Shown: in pieces, positions 15,001 through 28,224 of the stretch
How the letters are laid out: each line of letters opens with the position of its first letter
Position numbering within the stretch: the first letter of the stretch is position 1
NCBI GenBank assembly: GCA_946699065.1
Contig: CAMPDV010000092.1
Span: 248,001-312,000, forward strand
Direction of reading: 5' to 3'
DNA: 64,000 nucleotides
Source: Loxodes magnus
Lineage: Eukaryota; Ciliophora; Karyorelictea; Loxodida; Loxodidae
Notes under the pieces: generated by a model
Told to the model about the DNA's origin: nothing
Databases searched by the model: none
What the model saw: the letters and a program-made list of their open reading frames with translations, nothing else
Program-made: the position numbers and the translations under genes

Positions 15001-18000
15001 TTCCATTTCCTACATTTAATATATCCTTTGAGTTTAATTAATTTAAAGTCAAATAAAAAATTTGCAAATCACAAAAAGCAGGAAACATATATGCAGAGTA
15101 GCAATAAAATGTTTCTGAATTTGTAAAGCTGACAACAATGTGATGCCATATATTAATTGAAATATAAGTACCTTAAAATTGTTAAATATCTTATCTATTA
15201 CTGTAAAAATTAAGCCAATTTTAATACTGATCTACACTAACAGAAAGAAATACGGTAGAATTGTCATGAATCTCTAGGATGGTCATATTTTATGTTCCTA
15301 TTAATTTAAACCAGAAATCAAGCATAAATCCATTATCATTTGATATATTGCTTACTCGATAATTAAATGATGTTATTAAAACTTCATCAGTTCCTTCTTA
15401 GAATTATTTTCCAGTATATTAATCTATTTCAGTAATATAAATATAGTCATTTGGTAAAGAATATTAAGATGCAGGTCATCTTGAAGTAAAAAATGGCGAA
15501 GAATCATTACAATTAAAGGAAGTGACAGAATAATTAGATCATGCTTAGCAAAAAGAACATTGACAAAATCCCTAAACTGGAACCTACTTGTTATATTAAT
15601 TAATTTCACATTATTCACTTAAAGATTATAAAAGTTCATAAACCTAGAAATATCATATTGAATATTAAACTGAAGAGCTGAACAATAAATAGCTATTAGA
15701 AGCATATTTCAGCTTAGGTATGTAATTTTAACTTGCTATTTCATATTTTTCTACACAGTAAATATCTTAATTTAGAACTATACATACTTATAAATAATAC
15801 TAATTTCTTCCCAAGTCATTAATATAAATTTTAACATAAACTCAATATTTATAAGGGTAAGAAGGAATTTAAATCTAATAAAATCTATCAAAATTGTTAT
15901 CAGCTTAGTCTACTACAATATTGAACTAATTATTCACATGGGAAATCGTTAATGAACATTACCCAACGTTATTAATTTAAAAGATGTTATAGGAAGAATT
16001 AATTTAAATAAGTCTACTTCAAAACTAATAATAAGTATAACTTTTATCCCATAAATTTCCTTTGAAGACACTACTATATCCATATATTGTGAACTAATTA
16101 TCTTAATTTATATAATATTTGGCGCTATAAAATGGCATGATAGGCTAGTTAATTTTACATCCTACTGTTAATTCTGGATTTCCATCAGAGCAAGTTCCTG
16201 AACAAGCCTATTAGCAAGGAGTTTATAGAGTAAGGCAGTTCAATTAATTTTCAAAGGTGTTTAAACTAATTCCATTATTATAGAAAATATTATATAAGCG
16301 CAATGCTAGAATTTTGCCTTTATATTATTAATACTCTGTTGAAACTCCTCCGCCAACAGTTAGAGCATCATTTTAATTTGAAGTACCATAAATTTTAAAT
16401 TTTGTAGAATTTTCGCAATGACTTGGAAAATAGAAGGTTGAGTAACAGTATAGCATACCATTCATAGAAAAACTTAACATGAAGTGATGCCATATAGCTA
16501 TGTCATAGTATGAAAATTAAATGCTTTATCTACTACTTAATTCGGTCATAAGTTATAAAGTTGATATAGTTGAGTCTAATGCTAATTATAGGAATATTCT
16601 TTAGTTATCTTTTATTTAGAAAAATATCATTTTAGAATTATCTCCAATATTCAACCAAAAATCTAATGTAAATCCATTTTTATTTAAAGAGGTGCCAAGT
16701 AAGTTTGCTCAATTTTTCTCAGTTTCTCCAAGTCTTGGAAATGAAATAGAATCTAATTGAGAGCTTGTAAGGTTAATATAAGAAGAAGTATTACAAGTGG
16801 TAATAGGTAGCACATCTTTGAAATTAATTTCTTTTTTCATGCATTAACTAGTTTAGTTTGCTGTTCCAAACTAATATCCAAGAGCACAAACACATTTTCC
16901 TTTATTAGGCCAGTTAGGATTATATTTATGGACTTCAAAACATGCTCAACAATCAGTATCTGTATTTCCGTAGCATGTTGCACAAGTATGATCGCAATTT
17001 TCAGAAGGGGATTTACAATTTGCTTCATCACATTATTTACACTCGAATCCTCTTGTATAAAGATTATTCGGACATACACTATAACATTACTTATCATATA
17101 AATAAAATCCGCTTTTACATTTTAAAGCATCATTATAAAAAGGAGTATTGCAAGTTAAATGATTTCAATAGCACGCATAGCACTTACTATTTGACAGAGC
17201 ATTTGCTGGAAAGCATTTACAAGAATCTTATGGATTTTTATGATAATTAGGAGAAGAACAAGTTTGATTTCAAGAATCTATACAACCTAAATCAGTTATA
17301 AAGGTACAAAAAGTATCGTTTAAACATCTTTCAGAACAGGTTTAAAATTATTATGAATATCAAGGAATAAAATCTTCCACTAGTTCGTCTTTAGAAATTA
17401 TCTTGTACGGAAATATTTTTATATCATATATTTATTTATCGTAAACCTAATCATCAGGTTCAAATTCTATTTGGAAAGTTGTTGGAGAGATATTTATTCA
17501 ATCTCAATTAGTAATATTGCAAAATGCATTAGTATAATTATTAATATTTGTCTAATATACCCATTGATTAGATGCTCATTTGTAAATATATCCCATCTTA
17601 GTAAGTAAAAATGTACTAGTGTTATAATGATATCACATAACTAAAAGTAAAGTACTAGAATTATCTTATTGATAATTAAAAGGTTCAGATATGCAAGTAT
17701 CGATTCCATCGCTGACTTCATATATTTATATATTATTTGAACTATCTTCGCATATTTTTAAAATATAATCATTGGAAAAAGGAACCTTCATGCTAAAAAA
17801 GCATTTTAAATTTGTAAATTATTACGGATAAACAGTTTTTCAAGCAATTAGAAAAGTAAAGGCATTCATTGATGTATAAGATTTTCCTTTTAATCATTAA
17901 ACATCAAATGAAGGATTATTTATAGTATAATCAAGAGCATAGTCAAGATCTGATAACTAAATATATTCTAGATTGGAATAATGGCAATCAATACTTCTAG

Positions 18001-19949
18001 GTCCAAAGCATATACTACCTCCACAAGAAGGATGGCATGTCTCATCAAAAAGTAAATAAGTTTAAAAAATCTGATAGATTAGTATAAGGATAATATCTAA
18101 AATTATATAAGTCCATAAGAGCTGTTTAACTATTTTATCCTTAAACTAAATCATAGCCTAATAATATTGAAGTCATTTATTTATAAAAAGTGATTTGATT
18201 AATTTTACTTGTCTCATTAGAAATGTTTTATAATCCTCAGGTTTTATAATATAAGTATATTTCATTTTATTCTAAGTTAATTCCAAGTGTAACTTATTTA
18301 AATTTATACTTAGCATCACTAGAAGACTAAAATTATTGACCATTAACTATAAATTGATTGGTGTTTGGGTTATATGACAAACTTAGCTGTTCATTAGAGT
18401 AGTTTATGGTAAAAATTCCTAATGTATTAACTTCTTCATATAATAACATACCAAATACAAAAGCAAACTATTTATAAGCTACGTCTTAATTTAAGGATCC
18501 TCATAAGCTATCGTTTTCTTAAAATGTTTAATAGCTTTGAAAGTACCTACCTTCTTCTATTATTTTAAAATATAAATCATCAGTAGTATCACCATCACAT
18601 TTAGCATTTCCACCTATTCTATTTTTCTCTATTTCACAACTATTTTCACTTTTCACTACTTACTTTAACTTAGCTTCTGAAAACCCTTAATGAGGATAAA
18701 ACTGGAATCTTTAAAACTACAGACTTAGTTAAGTTCCTTACCATATTTGTGTTGGAGCTCCTCCAAAGTAAATGTTAGCCGAAGAATCTCATAAAAGACT
18801 ACAAGGTGTTTTACCAGATAGAGTTTAGGTAGCACATTAAATATATCCATTTTGTTGACTCTTGACACAAATTGAATGAATATAATTAGCTTTATTTTAG
18901 TGAACCGAAAAGCCAATAACGTAACTAAATTAACTAGAAGGCATTTATATTAAGTTTTAATTGGAAGTTCCATCTTTAGATTAAAAATAGGATTTGAATT
19001 ATAAGACTGATAAGGATTAATAAACCGTCACTTTTAAAATTATTCCAGAACACTATCCAGAATTTTTTCCGTTTAATAAAAGTAACAAACCTTCATCGGT
19101 TCTATACACAAGCTAATTTATCCAAAAAGTAATGGTAAATGGTCTTAAAAAATGGTCATAATTAAAGATAGTTAAATTATTAGCAACTCACTTATAGTAT
19201 TCGTCATCAAGTGTTTAAGACTAATTTACATAAGTTCATTATTATTAGTTTCCTAGTTCATAAAACTTTAAAGAAGAGCATGCGGTCATATCAGGAAATC
19301 AGCCTGGATTGCATATGTTATCACAAATCTAATTGCACGGAGTATTTCAAATGCTGGATAAGGAAGTTTTGCTTCATATAAAGTTAGTTAAATCTGCTTC
19401 AGACGTAATGAAAGTAATGTAATAAGAGGCTCCTGTTAAATTTGATCCTATTATTAGTTAATCTAAGTTATTCAAAAATTAATTTGTTAGTTAAAAATCA
19501 GAGCAAGTTGCTTAAGTATCTGCGTATGTAAATTAGCAAATTCTTAGTTTCTTTGTTTATGAAGAAATTCAATAAGAAATGCTTATATAACTGACAAAGC
19601 TTTTATTATAAATTTAAAAAGAAGAGTTTAATCTATCGCTTTAGGTATTATCTGTATTGACTCTTCATAGCAATTAGGAAACGGATGGATCATAAGAAAG
19701 CTCAATTTGCCCGTTACCTCCAGTTACTAGTAAAAGAGACTAAATACTTGTATTGGATACGAAAAAATAGCCACCTATAGATCAACCTCTTTACTATCCT
19801 GCATTAAAATAGTGCGAAATTAAGCCACTTAACTAAATTTGCGTAGAATTATATCCTTCATGTATAGTTCTTAAATTTGGATCTGTTAACAACCAAGAAT
19901 GATTGAAAACAAAAAGAGAAAGCAAAAGAATAAAAGCGAGATACGACAT
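1..19949 (-). CDS. Giant secreted laminin-G-like repeat protein (3' end outside window)
   Basis: Reads from ATG at 19949 to the left edge (about 6,649 codons, no end seen) with TAA/TAG as Gln and TGA as Trp. The N-terminus (MSYLAFILLLSLFVF) is a typical signal peptide, so the protein is probably secreted or part of the cell coat. Modules of about 440 residues follow, each with an Phe-Trp-Phe strand motif (GFTMSFWFKL), then WHHIVVGF, an IYIGNG turn and a Cys-rich linker (TPCWLNCDG). This order resembles laminin-G/concanavalin-like domains. At least fourteen modules are present; seven form the exact tandem array. Residues about 640-655 (CHPSCGGSIC) and 870-1023 form Cys-rich clusters like growth-factor-receptor domains. 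Near 18060 the frame shifts by one base (homopolymer indel, small intron or true frameshift). No transmembrane segment or GPI signal is visible because the 3' end is missing. Ligand is unknown. Confidence 0.85.
1434..10898 (-). repeat. Seven 1,347-bp tandem coding repeats plus 36-bp partial unit
   Basis: Unit starts lie at 1434, 2781, 4128, 5475, 6822, 8169 and 9516, exactly 1,347 bp (449 codons) apart, with a partial unit at 10863-10898. Because the unit is a multiple of three, the reading frame of the giant gene is kept throughout. I noticed only three substitutions: 7646 (Asn to Lys), 7685 (silent) and 8199 (Val to Ala). Each unit encodes one laminin-G-like domain with its Cys-rich linker. 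The near identity points to recent expansion or continuing homogenisation. Confidence 0.97.
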
Positions 19950-20088
19950 TTTATAAAAAAAATCCGTTAAAAGAAAAAAATACTTGACGAAATTAAATTA
20001 AATCAAGTCCTTTAAATCAATAAAGCCTTTAAGCTTTATTAAATTAAATAAACTTAAGATTTAAATTAAAAGATGGATAAGCAGCTCC

Positions 20089-21615
20089 TCATTATTAATG
20101 GCTATATCTAATATAATGGTATTAACGAGAATTAAATTGTGAATGATTATTTTTTATTTATTTTGCTTAGATGTATAAGTAGCATGTATTATTATTTTAG
20201 TTAAAATTTAATTTTAAGCTAATAAATGTTTTTTCAATCGTTCTTCCAACACTTAAGTTCAATTATTTAAATATAACTACTTCGAAATTATCTTCTTCGT
20301 CTTTGAGCTTTAATATTTAAATCCAAATGATACTATGGAATTATTTTTGTTAGTTCAATTAAGTATTATCTTGAAATGCTTTGTGGCAACAATAATCTCT
20401 AATTGCAGTTTATTCCGCACTGCCTTTCATGAGCAAATGGAGATATACGAATTTTCAGTTTCTGCAAACGAAGATCAGTATGCAATGAATTTATACTTCA
20501 AGAAGTAGGCTCGAAGCACACTTAAGGCCACATAATTGTTCAGCATTTACTTTTTAATCTTGGATCAACATGAAAATCCTCTAGATTTTAGAGAGATCGG
20601 CTGAAAATTCAAAATTTTGGCCCCGCCATTCTTTTGATTATTATGGTATTTAGATAAATTTCCTTTTCTCTAAGCAAATGGCTTCTAGCTTTTTGAACGG
20701 ACTTGTAATGAGTATTTATAATTCTTTCTTTGGAAGGTAGCTAAACAATAGAGCTTTTATCTCTATTTTATTGAAGCATGTTTCTGCCTTTCTTTCAAGC
20801 TCGTTTCCTGCCTTTAAGAGCAATATCTATATATTTTAAAATATGAAGCAACTTTCTTTGCTTATTTTACGGAAAAGAAAATTCTATCCCATATCTTTCA
20901 ATAAAAATTACTGGGAATTCAAGGATCAAGCATTCATTCTTCTATATGCTAGCTGTATAATACTTGTCAAAAGCATTTGATTTCTGTTATAATTTATAAA
21001 TTAAGCTTTCTAATTTTATTAATCAAAATACGCTTAGGCTACACTAGAAGCTACAAATTATTTTACTTGCTTTAAAACTTTTTTGCTTATGGTAAACTGA
21101 TTTCTTCTTAAGCATCATCAGGTTAGCTGAAAAAATTTTGGACGATCCGGGACAAGCTCCTCTTTAAGTCAAGAAACTATTTCTACATTAATTAAAAACC
21201 TTTTATTAACACTCATTACCTAGCATTTTTTGGCTACAGGCAATCAAGGTGTTTACTCTACAATTCTTACTTACTCTAAGACTCTGCTTTTAAGTAGATT
21301 TCTTTCTTTTTTTCTAGTGGAAGAAGTTACCAATTATATGCTACTCTAAAACACAATTCTAAAAGGAAAAAACTTGATTTTTAAGTCCTACTATTGATAT
21401 AGGTTTTGCTAATACCGCTAGACATTCTTTATTTCTTTAAGAACTGAAAAATATTAGAAAATTTGGTCCAGCTAGTTTTCTAGTCACTAGAATTTTGTAG
21501 TACCAGCAATCTTCTTTCATCTCTACTTTAAAGTTTCTTACTATTTACTACCTCCTTACAACAAAGCTATTTTTCTAAAATTCAAGTCTTTATTCTCTTA
21601 TTTTCTTAGGCGCAT
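20089..21615 (-). CDS. Unrecognised 508-residue protein
   Basis: An uninterrupted frame from ATG (21615) to TGA (20089-20091) with no frame break over 1,527 bp. Of the six open frames this one reads most like a protein, with balanced charged and hydrophobic residues and long helical stretches such as LKAGNELERKAETCFNKIE. Trp is encoded by TGA several times, for example in VSWLKEEL and LTWW. I see no signal peptide, transmembrane segment or family motif that I recognise. It lies 139 bp upstream of the giant gene's start codon on the same strand. Two competing frames (plus strand through 20.4-22 kb and another minus frame) were compared and rejected on composition. Function unknown. Confidence 0.6.
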
Positions 21616-22059
21616 TAATATGAAAAAGCAGTGTGAATCTAAAATAATTGATTAAGCCTAAAAATAACTAAAATAACTTTAAAGAGTAGAAGTATAAGGT
21701 AAATCTAGAGATATATTTAACCAATTAAGAGAAAGTACTATATTATCTAAGGGAACAAGCTTTAAATTTGTATACAGCTCTATAGAAAATAAAGCAGCTC
21801 CTATGTTTTATCTTTAATACTTTACTATTGATTTATAGCTCTTGGCTCATATACTAAAATCTGGTTATATTTAACATTAATTTAGCACTTTTAACTAAAT
21901 AAAAGTGAATATGCTTATTTATGTTTATTAGTCTAAATTAGCTAGCCTTTATATTTATATAATTTGGACTAAGCTTAGAATATTTGCTCAATAGATACTT
22001 ATTATTAAAATAAAGTTTCAAGGTTAATTTATATCAAATCCTATTTTATTAGTTATAAT
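21616..22059. other. Upstream region of the 508-residue gene, no gene assigned
   Basis: AT-rich sequence between the 508-codon gene and the decayed RING copy. A plus-strand frame starting near 21620 is open and Gln/Lys-rich, but all frames are open here and it has no counterpart beside the intact RING paralogue, so I do not call it. Confidence 0.4.
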
Positions 22060-22840
22060 TATTGTTGTGATCAACTAATTATGTGGATCCACGTAATAAC
22101 TTATTAGACAACTTAAGTGACTTTCATGCTCTTAATGCCTTTAAAAATGTAAATATTTGCTCTAACTGATTATTAATTATACCTAGTGCATACCTAAAAT
22201 ATATATTTGGCTTATGGGATCTCACACTGAATTATTTTAGTTAGATTTAATCACTATTTTTAAAGAACCCAAGCAGTTAATATGATTCATCTTAGTGGTA
22301 TATTACATGGAAAGTTACTCAGATGGGTTTAATATATGAACTTTAATAAAAGCTATGTGTTGAGATATGATTAATGCTGATTAAATAAATTAGATTGTGT
22401 AAGTATTAAATGTATGAAAAGGATAGAGGTAGAAAGTCCGCTATGAAACTATGCTTAATTAAGTTTTTTGTGTGAATCATATTTTCCTTAATTTTCTATG
22501 AAGAATCATAGTTCTGGTAATTTTTACTCAGTTTAGTCTATATAATCAAAGAAATTAAGGAAAGTATTTCAAAGGATTTAACTCTAAAATTATACAGATT
22601 AGCACTATCAAATCTCAGCTCATAAGACATCTAAAGAAGTTAAAAATTTAGTTAATTAAAATAATAGAAAAAGGTGAGAAAACTAAACTATTTACCTGCT
22701 AAGCTTGCTTAGATGAATCTATGAAAAATATATAAAGAAACATGTAGTGTATTCATTAGTTCCATTAGAATGCGTTGATTGATGATTTTTTTAATCCAAA
22801 CTTCCATTTTATAAGCAAAAAATAAAATGAATTTCAACTT
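22060..22840 (+). pseudogene. Decayed RING-H2 membrane protein copy
   Basis: Homologous to the intact gene at 35474-36460. Shared blocks are IWLMGS near 22204, GF(S/N)IWTL (Trp from TGA in both), CEx-YF near 22480, and the RING start ACLDES near 22700. It is broken by at least two single-base frame changes: one near 22385, where the paralogue reads DLDCVSI, and one inside the RING between the second His and the fifth Cys ligand. The last Cys pair of the RING is replaced (CPLC has become LPFY), so zinc binding is lost. The paralogue's first membrane segment is missing through a deletion of about 156 bp. Confidence 0.75.
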
Positions 22841-24985
22841 AATAAAAATTTTAATTGCAAATAAGCTGGATCTAGAACTTTATTCATCAGAAATTACAAT
22901 AATAGCTAGAATTTCAATTGAGAGAAATTTGTTTTCAATTTTACCTTAAAAAATACTAAATACCAGTTGCTTAATTAAACTGAAAAAAACTGTATGATAT
23001 ATAATAATTATTGTTCAACTAAAAGAAATTTATATACAATCATAATTTCTCAGTTGTATAATATGATAAAGGTTTGCTTTAGAGCATATATAACCTAGTA
23101 TTATATTAATATTTTTAACTATTAGTCGCTATTTATTTTCAAAACACTAAGTTTCTATAATTACCTTGACAGTTTGTAACAAACTGATATGTGTAAGCTG
23201 AATGCTTAATCTATTATTTATATAGTTAACTTCTTATTTCTGTTTATTCAAAATTTCTTAATGCTTTTGCATTTACTCTTTTAAGCTTTATTAGCTATCT
23301 AATTTGTTAGATTTAATAATTGCTAGTTAAATGTAAAATATACTAAGATTTAAGTTATTTTCATTCCAAATTGTTCAAATTTAAATTTACTAATAAATGC
23401 TTAGTTGATACCTTAAACTTACTCTAAGTAAATAGCAATAGAATATTCCCTGCTAAGATCTAAGTTTCGCTTGCTATATAGTTAAATACTTAAAAAATAT
23501 AGAATCTGAGATTTATTTTTATCTAGCAGATTATCAATTTTAAAGGATGGAAATAAAAAATCTATTACATTATTTAGGCAGAAGATAAAAATTGAGGGGA
23601 CAATTAAGAGTTTAACAGGTTATATGGCTTGTAAAATTAGATAATGATTATCATTTTTTAAATTGTCTTTCGCTAAAATTTATATACCTATCAACTAAAT
23701 TAAATTTAACTTTCTAAAATTTTGCTTTGACTTTAAATTTATTTACTTTAAGCTAGTAATAAAGTTAATAGCTTCTTCTTTCTTAAGGTTTATTTAATAA
23801 GTTTTATTAGCTATCTGTCTTAAATAAAAAAATGACTAATGAACTTAAGTGAGATATAATATGGAATTTCTTTAAATAAGTTTGATTTTTTATAGAGAAA
23901 ATTGTTTTTATTTCTTAAGAAATACTAATTTTGCAATCATTTGTTTCTATTTTTCACTGTTTCTCAAAGCAAAGTGCTAAATTCTCCTTATATAAAATAT
24001 CTATAATATAATTTTAGCACTTATTGTTTTCTATTTTTATAATATCTTTATACTGAGACTCTCAAATTCTTATGTAACTACTAGCTTCAATATCTATACA
24101 TTCTTTTTATTTGAAGGAATTTTGATAAATTAAAGATAATACCTTCAGTTCACTTTATTGATCATCAAATTTAAGTTTTATCCTTAAGATTTATTAAGCA
24201 TAAGGACATATTCTTCTAGTATATAGACTAAATGTGCTTTAAATATATTTAATAGCTTATATGAATTTAATTAAATCGTATTTCTAAATTTTAAGTATAA
24301 TATTAGCTTGTATTAAATGCTAGCTTATTTCTAAAATATACTAATATATTCATAATTTCATTTTATATCCCTATGCTTAAAATAGATTAAAGGATCCCTA
24401 ATTTAGTCTCTAAGCATAATAATAATTTTTTATTAATAAATCTTATATATTTCTTATGTATTTGAATTATCTTTTAATAAATCGTTATCATTTAGTAAAT
24501 TTGTGAACCTTTTTTAAAAAGCTGAGAAAAGTTAGAAGATAGTTTCTTTAGGTATATGAAATAAAAATTTATTTTAGATAAATAAGAAAAATAATCCTAG
24601 CAATGTTAAAGGCCTTAGCAATCTGGTAACAGTAAGTAAAAAGAATATCTTTGTTTTTTATTTTTATCATTAGGTTTATTAGCTTATTTTAAGTTAACCT
24701 CATAATTTCGCTTTTTTTATTCATTTTCTTTCTTTTCTTATTCTTCAACTTTGTTTCTTTATATTTAACTAGCTCATGACTTTAGGATAACTTAATCATA
24801 TTAATAAACAAATATGTGTTTTGCTTCTTCATTATTTGAAGAAGATTTATTTATTCGATTATTTATAGAAAACTACATGGATAGCTTTAAATCCTAAATC
24901 TTAGTTTTTCTCATCAAATCTAAGATGATTTGCTTATTTTATTTTTAAACTTAAATATAAATTTAGATTTAAGATCTCTAATACC
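22841..24985. other. AT-rich stretch without a supported gene
   Basis: More than 2 kb of very AT-rich sequence between the RING pseudogene and the Rab-like gene. I see no conserved motif, no GC-rich patch of gene size, and no repeat shared with the rest of the window. Confidence 0.5.
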
Positions 24986-25597
24986 TCAATGTATTAAATG
25001 TTAATTAAGACTTAGTAACATGAGGCACTTGATTTAGATATAAGTTTATTAGCTTTTAAATTATTAATTTTCTTCTTCCTAAACTAATAACTATGATATT
25101 TATTCGAAGCATTCTGTTATTCCTTTTCCACTCTTGGCTGAAATTTCGAAATATATCATATCGTTTTCTATTGCAATCTAATAAGCTTCTTCAAACTTAA
25201 CTTATCTTTAGTCTATTAAATCATTTTTGTTTCCTAAAAGGAATTTTTTGACTTCTTTAAGTCGTCACTACTTAATCTTCTTCAATTTATCTATTATAAA
25301 ATTAAAAGAGGTTAAGTCAGTCAAATCAAAAACGAATAGAATTGATTAGCAAGATCTATAGTAGCTAGGTACTAGTTATTCAAATCTTTCCCCTCCTGCC
25401 ACGTCTCAGATTTATAATTTAACCAATCCAAAGTTCATTTATTGCATTTTTTATTTAAAATCTATACCTATTGTCTGTGAGAAGTGAATAGGAAACCAAT
25501 CTTCTGCATATCTTATCATAATGCTAGTTTTTCCAGCAAAGCTTTATCCTTATAAAACAACTTTAAAATAATAGTCATAATTAATACCTTTAGTCAT
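24986..25597 (-). CDS. Divergent Rab-family small GTPase (copy 1)
   Basis: 203 residues from ATG 25597 to TGA 24986-24988. Rab motifs occur in order: P-loop GQSFAGKTS (about residue 17), switch I TIGIDFK (about 45), WDVAGGERFEQ (about 67; Trp from TGA), guanine specificity LLGNKNDL (about 125) and EISAKSG (about 156). The catalytic Gln of the usual WDTAGQE motif is Gly, a change that in Ras-family proteins strongly lowers GTP hydrolysis. No terminal Cys pair or CAAX box is present, so ordinary prenylation is unlikely. Its nearest relative is copy 2 at 40021-40662, and it sits between a decayed RING gene and a Kelch gene. Some C-terminal residues are uncertain if a TAA rather than the TGA ends translation. 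Confidence 0.9.
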
Positions 25598-28190
25598 TTA
25601 TAAATAAGCCTAAGGTATCTATTTAATAACCAGGCACTAAATTAAAATAAATTAAAGTATAAATGTTTATTTCTAAATTCACTATACATGAAGAATATCC
25701 TATCCAATATTCATATAAGCTTATTTTATATTTAGATTGCTTAAAATTTATTTATTTCATTCTTAAATATAGATAGTTCGCTTTTATAATTGTACTTTAG
25801 TGGCTTCTTTTTCTATTTTTTCTGAATTTATTTTAGCTAAAACATTATTAAACTAGCTTGGCTAAATTTTATATATAGTACACTTAATAAATTCTATCAA
25901 TTATATTTCTTATGTTAAAATTGAACGGTTTGAAAGGAAATTTACAAGAAAGCTAATTATATAACTAAGCAAAAGTTCTGGTTTAGAGATTGAAACACTT
26001 AATAAATGTATTAGATTAGTTTAAAGTGTAAATAATAAAAAACTATATTTGCTTGCAATTATTTGTAGTGTAATAGTAACTATATAAAGAAGACTTTTCT
26101 AAAGTTATAGATATTTTGATATAAATTATCCTTAAATTTATAAGAGAAACAAAAAAGACATCTAAAAAGAATTTATTCTATTTAAATAAAATAGCACTTT
26201 AAGCATCTGATTCGAAGATAAATAGATTTAAGTTTTGATTATATAGAGAAGAGGCCTAATTGATGAAGTAGTTATTTAATTTTGCTTATATATTAACTTC
26301 TAATACTATTCCTGAAGCTTATTACTAACTAAGAAATATTTAGAAGCTTTTAAAAAATTAGTGTTACTCTCACTTTATGAAATAGAAAGCTACATAAAAT
26401 AATTAATAAATTAACAAAATTAATAGAAAGCGACAAAGCATTAACCAATTTTTAAGTATTTTAAGAAAATAAAATCTTGGACTTAAGCTTTAAACCATAA
26501 TTAATAGCCTTGAATATTGTATATTAATAAAGCTATGTAATATACGAAACATTTGAATAAAACGTTGCTTAATAATAAAATTATCTAATAAAATATAGTA
26601 AGGAAAAGCATTCTCAGTATTTTTTTAGAAATAGGTAGCTTATTCAACATGCTTATTAATTTATAATTAATTTATCATGAGTAAAATAATTAATTTACAA
26701 GTATTAAACTAACACTCTTAAATATTGCGAGAAGTATCTTTATGAATATTAGTTGGATAGTCATATTAAATTCTTTATTTTAATAACAATCTTTTTTACA
26801 TGGTATCATTAATTCACCTGTGGCAAGCATTTCTTTAAAAAAATTAAAGAATTTCTTAAATTTAAATAATCATATAAAATAATTCATCTTTATTAGCTTT
26901 TTTAAAGTAAACGTAAATATCGTATGAGCTGCATAACTAGATATTTTTTAATTTAAATTTAATTTTAATATTATTATCTTTAGGAAAGCTATGCTTCTTA
27001 ACTTAATATGCATTATGATACCGAATGTCACTAATAAAAATTAATATTTTTAAATATCATTATTTTCTATCTTAAGCTCCAAATTATCTCAATTATCTAT
27101 TTTAATTTTGTGATATTAGCATCCAGTAGAAATTTTTTAAAAGAAGTGGTAATTTTTTAAATCTTAAGTTTTTTTATTCAAAATTTTTAATTTTAGTCTA
27201 TTAATGTTTAATTAATTAGTTGCCTTTAATGATTTTAACTATTTTATTTTTATTATTTTCAGAAAATGTTAATTTTATATCTTCCTAAGTAATAAAATAA
27301 CTATTAGTGAATTTTACATTTATTTATGCTTAGTCGATTTATATTCTTTCAAATTTAAAATATTACAAGTTTATTTTATGTTAAATAATTAACTATTATT
27401 CTTTTTATATTTGCTTGTTGTCTATTTTTTTATTTTTAAATATTAGATAATTTTGAATAAAAAATAATAATAATTTAATTATTATTATTTTCATATCATT
27501 TATGAGATTTATATATTTATATATTTATAAATTTCTTCTTCCAGTTCCTATTTTACTTCTTCAATTAAGTATAATTTCTTTCTAAAATTGCTAGCATTTT
27601 TGCAACCTTCTTTTAGTTATTTCTTTTAGTTATTTCTATTAGTTAATTTTTAATTTAAATTTAAATAAAATCTTGCTCTTTGAATTTATTTATATTTCTT
27701 TATTATGCTAATACTTTCCTTATTTGATATACTAATAACTATATTATTTTATTAATATATTTCATGTTATTTATAAGTGGAAAATATTAAATTAAGATTA
27801 TATTCTTTTTTAGTTTTTTAACTCAAAATTTTTCTCTATTAATTCGATATTCAATGATCACTTTAGATTAAATTATACTAAATAATTATTTTATAATTAT
27901 AGAAATTAAAAACAAATATACGAATCTCTCATCTTATAGTTCCAAAATTATATCTAGCTTTTAATATTTTATTAACTAATATTTAAAAATTTAATAATAG
28001 CTAAGATATTTTATTTCATATACCTTTATTTAAAAATTATTATATAGTCATTTAAAATTACTATCTTAATTTATTATTATAATCTCTATTCCTTCCTCCT
28101 TTCTCTCATCTAATCTATGCTTCCTAGTCTTATAAAATTTTTAACTTACATATCTATAACTTGAACTTATAATACTTGAATTTTTGTTTT
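25598..28190. other. Intergenic, includes old duplicate of 43.49-44.05 kb
   Basis: AT-rich sequence without a supported gene. About 26150-26680 aligns with 43490-44050; the segment around AATAAAGCTATG and the GATGAAGTA segment are clear anchors. This indicates that the whole RING-Rab neighbourhood was duplicated, not only the genes. 27.0-28.1 kb is extremely AT-rich and I see nothing in it. Confidence 0.55.
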
Positions 28191-28224
28191 AATGGTAGAA
28201 GAGAAAGAAATCTAGAAGGGTGAA

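Noticed and set aside
14752..17250. Short standard-code ORFs on both strands inside the giant gene
   Set aside because: They are shadows; the coding frame is the minus-strand frame with reassigned stops, which contains the conserved WHH and Cys motifs.
20400..22050. A long Phe/Leu/Ser-rich plus-strand frame leading into the RING copy
   Set aside because: Every frame is open here. The minus frame 20089-21615 has far better protein composition, and the intact RING paralogue has no such N-terminus.
22841..24985. Internal eliminated sequence or telomeric repeats in AT-rich spacers
   Set aside because: No terminal repeats with TA junctions that I could define and no telomere-like C-rich repeats anywhere in the window.
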